Assembly: GCA_947373945.1 (NCBI GenBank)
Contig: CANBZV010000005.1
Location: forward strand, 1-37,477
DNA from: Moraxellaceae bacterium
GTDB taxonomy: Bacteria; Pseudomonadota; Gammaproteobacteria; Pseudomonadales; Moraxellaceae
Length of the DNA stretch: 37,477 bases
Direction: 5' to 3'
Part shown: piece after piece, positions 25,676 to 35,000 of the stretch
How the letters are laid out: every line of letters starts with the position of its first letter
Numbering within the stretch: position 1 is the stretch's first letter
Notes under the pieces: model-generated
Databases searched by the model: none
What the model was told of the DNA's origin: nothing
Seen by the model: only the letters and a program-made list of their open reading frames with translations
Translations under genes and position numbers: made by a program

Positions 25676-26773
25676 TTAATCACCGCTAACAGGCGGACGA
25701 ACTTCGTCACCGATATTCACCACAGTTGCAGCGCGCAAGATAATCGCATAACTGACTTTATCGAAGCTACGGAATACCATTGCTAAACCTGTACGCTCAG
25801 AAGGCATACGAACAATATCATCTTTAATACGATCGCGAACGACACTACCGCGCTGATAAACAGCAAAGGTATTGCCTTGTTTAACACCATCACGATCGCC
25901 ACGGTTTAAGACAATCACACTGTTCAAACCGCCTGAACCCAACGAATTCAGAATACGGATGATACGGCCTGGTTTGACATTAACTGGGTTGCTCGGGAAG
26001 AAAATCGGGGTAACCGAACGGCCTTCACTCGCAAACAACCGATCCTCAATGCGCACTTCCTGAGTTGTACGAGTCAACTCCAGATTCGCAATGTCATCCT
26101 GAACAGCAGTAATATTGCCTGAGCCAATATCTTCAGCTTCAACACCTAATGGCTCTTTAGTCTCTGGGTCGGTATAGCGAACACCTTTACGGTAAACGCC
26201 AAAACTATTGCCCAACTCCATGCCCTTGCCACGCGCATAAACGGTATCACCTTGACCAGTAATCACACGATTAGCAGCACCGGCAACCACATAAGGGGCT
26301 TTGGCAAATTCCGCTTCGTCAACAATACGACTATCCGAGAGATACGCACGAATGGACTGCAACGGAATAGCAGGAATAGCGACACTTAATTCTTCAGAGC
26401 GAATTTGTGGCTGCAATCTGGATGTACCATCTCCAGAAGATACACTCGCTCTGTTGGTCATATTGGCAATAACTTCAGCACAACCGCCGCCATTATCTAA
26501 GGCAACAACTGAACGTTCTTCAATATGGCACAACACCAATTTATCGCCAGGAAAAATAAGATGGGGGTTACGAATCTGCTGATTCGCCTGCCAAATCTCT
26601 GGCCAGCGCCACGCATCCTGTAAATAACGATTGGCAATATCCCATAGGGTATCGCCTTTTTTCACTGTATAACGCTCAGGAGCGGAGGCTTTTACATCAA
26701 CAGATTTAGTATCCGCTTGCAAAGGTGCAGCAAAAACTGTTGAAACTAACGCAATTAACACCAATTTTTTCAT
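25676..26773 (-). CDS. tsaP: LysM-domain protein, TsaP-like (type IV pilus secretin-associated)
   Basis: A 365-residue exported protein. The signal peptide is MKKLVLIALVSTVFAAPLQA. A LysM domain follows at about 35-82 (YTVKKGDTLWDIANRYLQ, PEIWQANQQIRNPHLIFPGD) and binds peptidoglycan. The rest is a long beta-rich C-terminal region, including VYRKGVRYTDPETKEPLG and VIVLNRGDRDGVKQGNTFAV. This architecture and its place next to dprA and divergent from def match P. aeruginosa PA0020/TsaP, which anchors the PilQ secretin ring. This implies type IV pili in the host. The frame starts at a TTG at 26779; the ATG at 26773 with AAGGG 8 nt upstream is preferred. Confidence 0.92.
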   Translation of the reverse strand: MKKLVLIALVSTVFAAPLQADTKSVDVKASAPERYTVKKGDTLWDIANRYLQDAWRWPEIWQANQQIRNPHLIFPGDKLVLCHIEERSVVALDNGGGCAEVIANMTNRASVSSGDGTSRLQPQIRSEELSVAIPAIPLQSIRAYLSDSRIVDEAEFAKAPYVVAGAANRVITGQGDTVYARGKGMELGNSFGVYRKGVRYTDPETKEPLGVEAEDIGSGNITAVQDDIANLELTRTTQEVRIEDRLFASEGRSVTPIFFPSNPVNVKPGRIIRILNSLGSGGLNSVIVLNRGDRDGVKQGNTFAVYQRGSVVRDRIKDDIVRMPSERTGLAMVFRSFDKVSYAIILRAATVVNIGDEVRPPVSGD

Positions 26774-26823
26774 TATCAATTCCCTTCTTGGCGGGACTTA
26801 TGGTCGCAAGTTAACAAGACCGC

Positions 26824-26829
26824 TATAAT
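26824..26829 (+). promoter_or_regulatory. Consensus -10 upstream of def
   Basis: A perfect TATAAT at 26824-26829 lies about 107 bp before def in the def/tsaP divergent spacer. No good -35 is visible at 16-18 bp, so the call rests on the -10 alone. Confidence 0.35.
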
Positions 26830-26935
26830 AAGCACAGAGCCGTTATTCTCATTTTCGACTCAATAGACGCACTTTTACAACAAGCTCAAGAGCTTAGCAA
26901 GCATTGTTGTGATTTAACAGCAGGTAATTCGCATT

Positions 26936-27442
26936 ATGGCAAAACTTCCGATTTTGCACTTCCCCGACCCTCGTTTACGAACGAAGGCCAAACCTGTGTC
27001 TGTGGTGGATGATAACATCCGCCAACTGGCTAATGATATGCTAGAAACGATGTATGATGCACCTGGAATTGGCTTAGCCGCATCACAAGTTAATCGTCAT
27101 ATTCGTCTAGTCGTTATGGATATTACTGAAGATAAAAGCCAACCGATGGTTTTTATTAATCCGGTGATTACTGTGCTCTCTGATGAAACGCTTCCCTACG
27201 AAGAAGGCTGTTTGTCGGTACCGAGTGTTTACGATTTTGTTGATAGGCCAAAACGCATTCTAGTTAAAGCACTGAATGAACATGGCCAAGAATTCAGCCT
27301 TGAAGCTGATGGCTTACTGGCCGTCTGTTTACAACATGAGCTGGATCATTTGAATGGCAAATTGTTTGTTGACTATCTCTCGCCACTCAAACGTCAGCGT
27401 ATTAAAGCCAAGTTGTTAAAACAGCAGAAACAACAGGCTTAA
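26936..27442 (+). CDS. def: Peptide deformylase
   Basis: Def removes the N-formyl group from nascent proteins. It is 168 residues and cytoplasmic. All three family motifs are present: GIGLAASQV (Gln51), EEGCLSVP (metal-binding Cys) and QHELDHLNG (the HExxH-type metal and catalytic residues). It starts the def-fmt-rsmB block, divergent from tsaP, as in P. aeruginosa. The ATG at 26936 begins the usual N-terminus ([15 protein letters not shown]). It is separated from fmt by 111 bp containing a GC-rich hairpin. Confidence 0.96.
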   Translation: MAKLPILHFPDPRLRTKAKPVSVVDDNIRQLANDMLETMYDAPGIGLAASQVNRHIRLVVMDITEDKSQPMVFINPVITVLSDETLPYEEGCLSVPSVYDFVDRPKRILVKALNEHGQEFSLEADGLLAVCLQHELDHLNGKLFVDYLSPLKRQRIKAKLLKQQKQQA

Positions 27443-27461
27443 GCTTGAACACCTAACCCCC

Positions 27462-27491
27462 TCCCGGCCTCCCCCTTAGCAGGGGGAGGGG
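27462..27491. repeat. C/G-rich inverted repeat between def and fmt
   Basis: CCTCCCCCT (27468-27476) pairs with AGGGGGAGG (27481-27489) over a TAGC loop, inside a longer C-rich/G-rich stretch starting ACCCCCTCCC. There is no T-run. From memory, sequences of the type CCCCCTCCC-GCCTCCCCC-AGGGGGAGGGG are frequent dispersed intergenic repeats in proteobacteria; only one copy is seen here. Confidence 0.6.
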
Positions 27492-27553
27492 CTACGTCAA
27501 AAAATTTGACTATATTTGCCAGAGGGGAACATTAATTTTAGAGGCATTTTTCT

Positions 27554-28519
27554 TTGGCTAGTCCGCTCCGCATCGTTTTTGCAGGCACTCCCGCGTTTGC
27601 CGCAGAATCATTACGCGCTTTATTACACACGCAACATGAGGTGGTGGGTGTTTATACCCAGCCTGACCGCCCTGTAGGACGTGGCCGCGAATTAAAGCCC
27701 AGTGCCGTTAAAGAACTGGCACTGGCACGGAAATTACCCGTGTTTCAGCCTTTATCGCTTCGTGATGGCAGTGCCCAAGCCGAGTTAGCCGAACTAGATG
27801 CTGATTTAATGGTCGTTGCTGCTTACGGCCTGATTTTGCCCAAAGCCGTATTGGAAATGCCGCGTCTGGGCTGTATTAATGTCCACGGCTCGTTGTTACC
27901 GCGCTGGCGTGGTGCTGCCCCGATTCAACGGGCGATTTTGGCTGGCGATAAAGAAACCGGTATTACTATTATGCAAATGGATGTTGGTTTGGATACTGGC
28001 GCGATGTTGTACAAAATGTCCTGCCCTATTTCCGAACACGACACCTCGGCTAGTCTACATGACCGTTTGGCACTCCTCGGCGGCGATGCCTTGCTGACGG
28101 TGTTAGAGGCCATAGAAAACGACGAACCCTATCAACCCGAAGCCCAAGATGAAGCCTTGGCGACTTATGCGACTAAACTGACGAAAGAAGAAGGCCAAAT
28201 TGATTGGTCATCCTCAGCATTAGCGATTGTCCGTGCCGTTCATGCCTTTAATGCGTGGCCCGTCGCTTATACGCAGGTACAAGGGCAAACGGTACGTATT
28301 TGGCAAGCCCATCTCGCGAGCGAACAAACGACAACCGCGCCGGCGGGCATGATTATTCGGGCTGACAAACAAGGCTTATGGATCGCGGCGGGTGATGGCG
28401 CTGTCGTAGCTATTGATAGTTTGCAACTGCCTAACGGCAAGGCACTCAACTATGGCGATGTGCTCAATTCGCGTAAAGAACTCTTTCAACTTGGTACTAC
28501 CCTAGGCGCGCCCGCTTAA
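27554..28519 (+). CDS. fmt: Methionyl-tRNA formyltransferase, TTG start
   Basis: Fmt formylates initiator Met-tRNA with 10-formyl-THF. It is 321 residues. The N-terminal catalytic domain has LRIVFAGTPAFAAESLRALL, the catalytic Asn/His and SLLP loop in INVHGSLLPRWRGAAPIQ, and GITIMQMDVGLDTGAML with the catalytic Asp. The C-terminal OB-like tRNA-binding domain begins near KEEGQIDWSSSA. No ATG exists at the conserved N-terminus; TTG at 27554 with AGAGG 9 nt upstream reproduces the normal family start, so fmt appears to use TTG. Its stop overlaps the rsmB ATG by one base. Confidence 0.95.
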   Translation: MASPLRIVFAGTPAFAAESLRALLHTQHEVVGVYTQPDRPVGRGRELKPSAVKELALARKLPVFQPLSLRDGSAQAELAELDADLMVVAAYGLILPKAVLEMPRLGCINVHGSLLPRWRGAAPIQRAILAGDKETGITIMQMDVGLDTGAMLYKMSCPISEHDTSASLHDRLALLGGDALLTVLEAIENDEPYQPEAQDEALATYATKLTKEEGQIDWSSSALAIVRAVHAFNAWPVAYTQVQGQTVRIWQAHLASEQTTTAPAGMIIRADKQGLWIAAGDGAVVAIDSLQLPNGKALNYGDVLNSRKELFQLGTTLGAPA

Positions 28520-29817
28520 TGAGCAAACTCAATCTCCGCGCCCTCGCCGCTCAGGCATTAACACCCATTATTGAACAACAGTCTTCACTCAGTCGTTCGT
28601 TGCCGCCGATACAAGAACGCTGCCCCGAACGCGACCGCGCGCTGCTACAAAATCTGGTGTATGGCACGGCACGCGAATGGCTATATTTTCAGGCCATCAC
28701 CAAACCGCTAGTCAATAAACCGATTAAAGATACAGCGGTGCTGGCGTTGTTGGCATTGGGTATTTATCAGTTATTACGCACGCGTATTCCTGCTCATGCC
28801 GCGATTGCCGAAACCGTGGAAGCAGCACGGCAACTGGGTTTTGGCCATACCACCGGCTTATTAAATGCCTTGTTGCGGCGCTTTCAACGTGAGTCGGAAG
28901 TGCTGTGTCAGAATGCTGCTAAATATCAGCATGCACATCCTGATTGGCTGGCTAAACAACTGCAAAAAGATTGGCATGAACACGCTTATCCGATGATGGA
29001 AGCCAACAATCAACCGGCGGCGTTAACTTTGCGGGTCAATAACCGTCAGGTATCGCGCGAACAGTATTTAGCGTTGTTAGCGGCTGAAAACATTGAGGCG
29101 ACACCTTGCCAGTTTGCGCCTGAAGGCCTGCGTTTAGCGCAATTGTGTGATGTCACCCAATTGCCTTTATATAACGAAGGGGGTTTTTCGGTGCAGGATG
29201 AGTCAGCGCAGTTGGCAGCGCACGTACTCAATCCCGCAGCGGCCAGTGTTATTCTGGATGCCTGTGCTGCTCCGGGTGGCAAAACAGCGCATTTGCTGGA
29301 ATTAGTAGATAGTCAGAAATTAGTGGCTATTGATAGTGATCGCCAACGCGTCAAACGAATTGACGAAAACCTCGCCCGCTTGCGTTTAAACTTTGCTCAT
29401 GTGCAGGTATTAACGGCAGATGCCGCTCACCCTGAACAATGGACGAATGGCCAACAATTTGATGCCATTCTGTTAGATGCACCGTGTACAGCAACGGGGG
29501 TTATTCGCCGTCATCCCGATATTAAATTACTTCGTAAAGCCAGCGATGTTGCCCAAACCGTAGCCTTGCAAGCACAGATTTTGGCGGCCTTATGGCCAAC
29601 CTTAAAAGTCGGTGGTCGGCTGTTATATGCGACTTGTTCGGTATTAAAGGCCGAGAACGAATTGCAAATCGGTTCATTTGTTCATCACACCGCTAATGCT
29701 AAAGAGATTGCGATTGTTGCCGATTGGGGAATAGAACGGCCTCATGGTCGGCAATTATTTCCGAGCGTCAATGGTGGTGATGGCTTTTATTATGCGCTCT
29801 TGGAGAAAACCGCTTAA
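28519..29817 (+). CDS. rsmB: 16S rRNA (cytosine967-C5)-methyltransferase
   Basis: RsmB methylates C967 of 16S rRNA with SAM. It is 432 residues. An N-terminal NusB-like RNA-binding domain (LVYGTAREWLYFQAI, LLALGIYQLLRTRIPAHAAI) precedes the SAM core with VILDACAAPGGKTAHLLEL (motif I), LVAIDSDRQRVKRI, and the two catalytic-site Cys motifs DAPCTATG and YATCSV. It overlaps fmt by one base at TAATG. The stop also overlaps a downstream ATG in the same way, so a further small gene may be coupled. The order def-fmt-rsmB is conserved. Confidence 0.96.
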   Translation: MSKLNLRALAAQALTPIIEQQSSLSRSLPPIQERCPERDRALLQNLVYGTAREWLYFQAITKPLVNKPIKDTAVLALLALGIYQLLRTRIPAHAAIAETVEAARQLGFGHTTGLLNALLRRFQRESEVLCQNAAKYQHAHPDWLAKQLQKDWHEHAYPMMEANNQPAALTLRVNNRQVSREQYLALLAAENIEATPCQFAPEGLRLAQLCDVTQLPLYNEGGFSVQDESAQLAAHVLNPAAASVILDACAAPGGKTAHLLELVDSQKLVAIDSDRQRVKRIDENLARLRLNFAHVQVLTADAAHPEQWTNGQQFDAILLDAPCTATGVIRRHPDIKLLRKASDVAQTVALQAQILAALWPTLKVGGRLLYATCSVLKAENELQIGSFVHHTANAKEIAIVADWGIERPHGRQLFPSVNGGDGFYYALLEKTA

Positions 29818-29924
29818 TGTTTTGGCTGGTTGAACTGGGTTTTGTGATTGTCGTCTTTGGCGGACTGGCGTTGCTGGTTTGGTATAAGAGTCGGCAGTTG
29901 GATAAAAGAGACAAGGGCGATTGA
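29817..29924 (+). CDS. 35-residue single-pass membrane peptide coupled to rsmB
   Basis: A tiny open frame starting in the rsmB stop (TAATG), 35 codons, reading MFWLVELGFVIVVFGGLALL and on to VWYKSRQLDKRDKGD. It has one hydrophobic helix (about residues 3-22) followed by a strongly charged, mostly basic tail, giving an N-out/C-in small membrane protein by the positive-inside rule. The TAATG overlap is the same coupling used between fmt and rsmB, which supports translation. I recognise no family. Confidence 0.6.
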   Translation: MFWLVELGFVIVVFGGLALLVWYKSRQLDKRDKGD

Positions 29925-29938
29925 GGTAAGAAGATGAA

Positions 29939-30024
29939 TAGCCCATGTGGAACACGGGAACCCAGCAATAACACACCGCAAACAGTGTTATTGCCGCAGG
30001 TGTCCGGCATTATCATGTGGGCTA
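29939..30024. repeat. Nested palindromic element, about 86 bp
   Basis: Outer arms TAGCCCA (29939-29945) and TGGGCTA (30018-30024) enclose a perfect inner hairpin: GCAATAACAC (29965-29974) with GTGTTATTGC (29985-29994) and a 10-nt loop. The flanks TAGCCCATGTGG and CATGTGGGCTACGCGGGG resemble dispersed TAGCCC...GGGCTACG repeats known in gammaproteobacteria. It probably folds as a long imperfect cruciform. It does not encode a protein; open frames across it are the result of its palindromic nature. Confidence 0.65.
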
Positions 30025-30102
30025 CGCGGGGCTGAATTTAACTGACAAAAGATAACAACATCTGCGCTCGCTAAACTTATCAGCATTTAGAAAGGACTCT
30101 AA

Positions 30103-31710
30103 ATGAACACATTGATTAAAACTATTTTATTGCTAACTTCCTTTTTTACCCTGTCATTTGCCCACGCTGAGATTTATAAATGGGTGGATGCCAATGGTAA
30201 AACACACTTCAGTGACAAAGACCCTCGCTTTAGTTCCGCCAAACCAATTGAAGCCTCTAATCCAATTATTGAGCCAAAGCAACCGACATCAAAAGTCAGG
30301 CTAAAAGATATCAAATTTGAAGACGCAGCCCTAGCTTCTTGCATCAGGGATGCCGCAGGAAAAAATGGTTATGATGCCGTCTTTGCTAATGAAATTAAGG
30401 ACTTAACCTGTAATAATATTGGCTCACTCACAGGCATTGAAAACCTCAGCTCACTCTGGCAACTCATACTTGTCAAAACGGAAATTAAGGATTTAACCCC
30501 AGTTTCGACACTTAAAAATTTGCGCATGTTGATAATTGAAGGCTCACAGATAGATGATGTTTCCCCTCTAAGCAATCTCAGCAACCTCCCTCAACTAGTA
30601 CTGACAAAAGCACATATTGAAAGTGTTGAACCGCTGCGTAATTTGTCTGGATTAATTCACTTGGATCTCAGTAACAATCGTATAAAGTCAGTCGTTGCTT
30701 TAGAAAAGCAGACGCAGCTTATAACACTTGGACTGGAAGGCAACCCTCTCAACTGCACTCAAGTGGTAGATTTATATGTTAAGTTGATTGCAGGCCAAGA
30801 AAATACTAAACCAATATACACATCAATTTATCCTGCATGTGAACAGGAATTATCAGCGCGCAAGCCTGATATCTTAGCTGCGGAAAAATCTATTCAAGAG
30901 AAGCTCACACATCAGCCCAATATTACAAGTCAACAAAAAGAGCAAAGCAACACTGATCGAAGCGTGCAAGAGTTAGTATCTAAGCGTGATACTAAAGGCT
31001 TATCCAGTTGGCTAGCGAAAAATCAAAATGCGTTTACTGACTTCAAAATAAATGGGATGCCTTTATTTAATTTAGCAGTCCAGTACTATCTCAATCAGCC
31101 GAATAATGACGATGACTTTCAGTTTCTTGAATGGTTGCTTAAACACGGAGCTAAAACTAACAGCAAGGATACGAACGAAAGAATAGCCCTTACCTATTTG
31201 TACGACTCTGTCCAACTTAATACAAAAAACAAACCACTGTTAAAGTTTTTGTTGAAACATGGTACCGATATTAACTATGCGCCACCGAATCGTCCCACTG
31301 TTCTCGTTGTCGCTGCTGCTGAAGGTAAACTAGACTGGGTCAAAGAGTTGATTGCGTTGGGAGCCAATATTAATGGCCAAGATGGGTTCGGACGCACGGC
31401 TCTGATGATGTCCTATGGCAATCAATTTTATCAAGTTTTTGACTATCTACTCAATGCAGGTGCGAATATTCAGCTGCGCGATCAGAATGGGGCAGCATTA
31501 ATTCATTTCGTTGCGTGGCAACTGAATAGTAGGCCAAATGACGAACGGAGCGGAAAAGCCAAACACTATGCGGTGATGTTGCTGGAAAGGAAATTGAAAT
31601 TTAATTTGAATAATAAGTATGACCGCGAGGCATACCAAAAGTGTGTAAGGTATTTACCTATATACTTTCAACATATTAAGCCTGAGCAGTTAATAAAAAG
31701 AGAAACTTAG
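30103..31710 (+). CDS. Exported DUF4124-LRR-ankyrin repeat protein
   Basis: A 535-residue protein with three recognisable parts. A signal peptide is MNTLIKTILLLTSFFTLSFA ending AHA. A DUF4124-type segment follows (IYKWVDANGKTHFSDKDP, residues ~25-42). Leucine-rich repeats of the 22-residue SDS22/internalin type span about 100-215 (LTPVSTLKNLRMLIIEGSQI, VSPLSNLSNLPQLVLTKAHI, VEPLRNLSGLIHLDLSNNRI). A charged Gln-rich linker leads to ankyrin-like repeats from about 340 to 500 (KFLLKHGTDINYA, WVKELIALGANINGQDGFGRTALM, YLLNAGANIQLRDQNGAALIH). All parts are protein-binding; no enzyme motif is seen. Its base composition is visibly more A/T-rich than its neighbours, suggesting acquisition. AAAGGA lies upstream of the ATG. 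Confidence 0.87.
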   Translation: MNTLIKTILLLTSFFTLSFAHAEIYKWVDANGKTHFSDKDPRFSSAKPIEASNPIIEPKQPTSKVRLKDIKFEDAALASCIRDAAGKNGYDAVFANEIKDLTCNNIGSLTGIENLSSLWQLILVKTEIKDLTPVSTLKNLRMLIIEGSQIDDVSPLSNLSNLPQLVLTKAHIESVEPLRNLSGLIHLDLSNNRIKSVVALEKQTQLITLGLEGNPLNCTQVVDLYVKLIAGQENTKPIYTSIYPACEQELSARKPDILAAEKSIQEKLTHQPNITSQQKEQSNTDRSVQELVSKRDTKGLSSWLAKNQNAFTDFKINGMPLFNLAVQYYLNQPNNDDDFQFLEWLLKHGAKTNSKDTNERIALTYLYDSVQLNTKNKPLLKFLLKHGTDINYAPPNRPTVLVVAAAEGKLDWVKELIALGANINGQDGFGRTALMMSYGNQFYQVFDYLLNAGANIQLRDQNGAALIHFVAWQLNSRPNDERSGKAKHYAVMLLERKLKFNLNNKYDREAYQKCVRYLPIYFQHIKPEQLIKRET

Positions 31711-32007
31711 CCTCTTTACGCACGATTAACAGCGTGCCGTATAGTTCACTTAAGGCGCATGATCATGCGCCGCATTTGAAGCTCACTGCAAACAGTGCGT
31801 TACAACGCACCCAATAAATCTGATCTATGCTTGTGAAAGCTGAGAGTGTTACGGACCCCTGTGATAGCAGGCGATACGTGGCAACTGTCCTGCACTCAGC
31901 GCGTTTTATGAGCATACAAATGGGGCTTCCGCATTGTTTCCTGACATGGTCGAGATACCGTGATAGCGTAACCGACCTCAAACGGCAGACTCCAAAGGGA
32001 TAAGGTC
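31711..32007. other. Intergenic region with clustered palindromes
   Basis: About 300 bp between the LRR-ankyrin gene and the hybrid kinase. It contains the palindromes at 31754-31810 listed separately, then roughly 190 bp without clear structure. I could not assign a promoter for the kinase. A 72-codon minus-strand open frame here has no ribosome site or recognisable features and is not called. Confidence 0.5.
31754..31810. repeat. Perfect 18-bp palindrome and two overlapping hairpins
   Basis: GGCGCATGATCATGCGCC (31754-31771) is fully self-complementary. Downstream, CACTG/CAGTG (31784-31788, 31793-31797) and GTGCGTT/AACGCAC (31795-31801, 31804-31810) share the bases GTG, so only one of these hairpins can form at a time. 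No T-run follows. Dispersed repeat or end-of-transcript structure are both possible. Confidence 0.6.
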
Positions 32008-35000
32008 ATGTATACGTCAGCCTCTAGCAGCAAGAATTCGGTTATGGTCAATATTGGACTGGCAATAGCCTATTTTTTCGCTGGCACTATCGGCCTGTTG
32101 CTGGCCACCCCACCGGGCTATGCCACCTCGGTCTGGCCCGCTGCAGGTATCGCGTTGGGCGCCGTGTTGTTGTATGGCTGGCGTTGCTTGCTGGGTGTTG
32201 TGTTGGGGTCGCTGTGCATTAACATCCTAATTACCGTGCGCGCATCCGGTCAGGGCATATTGGATATCGGCTGGATCGTGCCGCTGCTGATTGCACTAGG
32301 CGCTGGTGCTCAGGCATGGGCTGGGCAAATTCTTATCCGCCGTTATGTCGGCCCGACTCTGCATCTGGATGACCCGGAAGCCATTCTCAAAGTGCTTGCC
32401 TTAGGCGGGTTTTTAGCAACATTGGTCAATGCGACTTGGAGTATCACCCTTCTATACTCCATTCAGGCAATTCATGCTGACCGTATTGTCCAGAACTGGG
32501 TAACGTGGTGGATAGGCGACAGCATTGGCGTTCTCGTCTTCACCCCGCTGGTACTGGTATGGGGCATTCCCAAACCTTGGTTCGACCGTACACGCGCGCT
32601 GATGGTGACGGCTGTTTTGGTTAGCGCCTTCGGCCTGACTGTTCTAGGGTTTCTTCTGGTGGTCAAACTGGAGGCACAGGACAGGGTTGGTCGTTTTCAG
32701 GCCAACGGTGCGCAGGCTGTCACCCAAATCGAGCGCCGTTTTGCCGAATATGAGGCGTTTGCCCGAGATTGCCATGGCTTGTTCAACGCCAGTACGCAAG
32801 TAACACGGCTGGAGTTTCATCGTTTCACGCACCACTGGCTAGAGCGGCATCCCGAAGTTCAAGCGGTAGAATGGGCACCCATTGTCCGGCATCAGGATCG
32901 AGCAACGATGGAGAATGCGGCTTCGCTGGAAATCGGCGGCTCCCCGTTTGAATTCATCAGCCGCCCAGAACAGGGTCAAACGCACCAGCGATCGCCAGAT
33001 AGGAATGATTATGCCCCCCTTCTCTATGTCGAGCCGTTGGCAGCCAATCGGATAGTGCTTGGCTATGATGTTGCAGGTGAGCCATTACGTCGCCAGCTGC
33101 TGGAAATGGCGGCTCAGGAGGGTGAGCCCGTTGCTTCAGCTCCGCTCCAGTTGGCGCAGGATACCGAGCATCATCCGGCCATTGTGATCTACACCCCCGT
33201 TTTTCGGAACCCAGAACAGAAGTCTGGTCAATGGCAGGACTTGGCGGGATTCATTGTCATGGCACTAAAAACAGATCAGGTTATCGGTCAAATGGCACCG
33301 CAGTTTGCCGACGACGGTCTGATGTTGGCAGTAATCGACAAGGCGACTGGCAAGCCGATTTTTGGGGAAACACCGCCGATACGCCAGCGCAATGTCGCCA
33401 TACAAATGGGATTACATTTTCAGGATCAGGGCATTATCGGTAAGCGCCAATGGCGCTTTGATGTTTGGCCTACCGAAACCCGACTTGCCAGCTATGAGTC
33501 ATGGTTGACATGGACGGTTCTGGTCACAGGCTTGATTGGCACCAGTCTAGCGGTCAGTTTCAGCCTGATAAATAGCGGTAGAAGATACTATCTGGAGCGG
33601 GCGGTCACCAGTCGTACCCACGAATTGCAAGAGCGCAATGCCGAGTTGGAAGTCGCCCGCATCGAGGCGGATCAGGCCAATGCCTCCAAAGGGGTATTTT
33701 TGGCCAATATGAGCCATGAAATCCGCACCCCGATGAATGCCATTCTGGGGATGGTGCACCTGCTGACACAAACGGAGCTCACACCAAGACAGCGCGATTA
33801 CGCCAGTAAAACCCAGTCGGCGGCTAAATCATTACTTGGCATCCTAAACGACATTTTGGATTTCTCCAAAGTAGAAGCAGGCAAGATGGAGCTGGATCTA
33901 CACCCGTTTAGAATTGACAAACTGATGCGCGACTTGTCCGTCATCTTGTCAGCGAATACAGGCGATAGAAATGTTGAAGTATTGCTGGATGTTGATGCCG
34001 AATTGCCAGTGAGTGTGATGGGTGACTCGCTACGGCTACAGCAAGTATTGATTAATCTGGCGGGCAACGCGATCAAATTCACCCAGAATGGTGAAGTCGT
34101 GGTAACGCTGACACTGGAAAAGCTGGGCGATAACAACGTCACTATTGGCTTTGCCGTGCGCGATTCGGGCATTGGTATTCCCGCCGACCAGTTAGGGCAT
34201 ATTTTTGAAGGTTTTACCCAAGCCGAAGCATCGACATCACGACGTTTTGGCGGTACAGGTCTTGGCCTTGGTATTAGCAAACGTCTGGTCGCGCTCATGG
34301 GTGGCGACTTGCAGGTGGAGAGCACGCTCGGTGTGGGCAGTCGTTTCTACTTCGCGATTTCCTGCCCTCGTATCCATGACGAACCCTCTTTGCACGACCA
34401 ATATGTCGCCTCTGCCATACCTTTGGCTCTGACATGCGCACAACCCTTAAAAACACTGGTGGTTGATGACAACGCATCCGCAAGAACGGTATTAGGGCAT
34501 ATTATTCAGTCCTTGGGCTGGCAGGTTGATGTCGTGTCAAGCGGACAAGAGGCGCTCGCTTTACTGGAACATCCCGAAAATAGCGGCTTTCCTTATGATG
34601 TCGTGTTTATGGACTGGAAAATGCCCGACATGGATGGCTGGCAAACCACGTGCCATATTCACCAGCGCTATCAGGGTCAGAAACTGCCCATCATCATTAT
34701 GGTTACCGCGCAAGATCGGGAACGTCTGGCACAACGGATGCTGACCGAAGCGGTGGCGTTGGACGGCTTTCTGGTTAAACCCGTCACCGCATCCATGTTG
34801 TTTGATGCCGTAGTTGATGCTAATGCGGGAGCAATGGGGGTAGCGGCCAAGACCTTCGCATTACCTTCGTCCACTCGCTTGGCGGGCTTACGGCTGCTGG
34901 TGGTGGAAGATAATCACATGAACCAGCAAATCGCCCGTGAATTACTGGGCAACGAAGGCGCAGAGGTCGTAGTGGCAAGCAATGGTAGACTGGGTGTGGA

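Noticed and set aside
29755-30016. Two overlapping minus-strand frames downstream of rsmB
   Set aside because: They run through the nested palindrome and are in low-complexity phases without ribosome sites.
31763-31981. 72-codon minus-strand frame before the hybrid kinase
   Set aside because: It begins in unstructured intergenic sequence, has no ribosome site and no hydrophobic or domain pattern.
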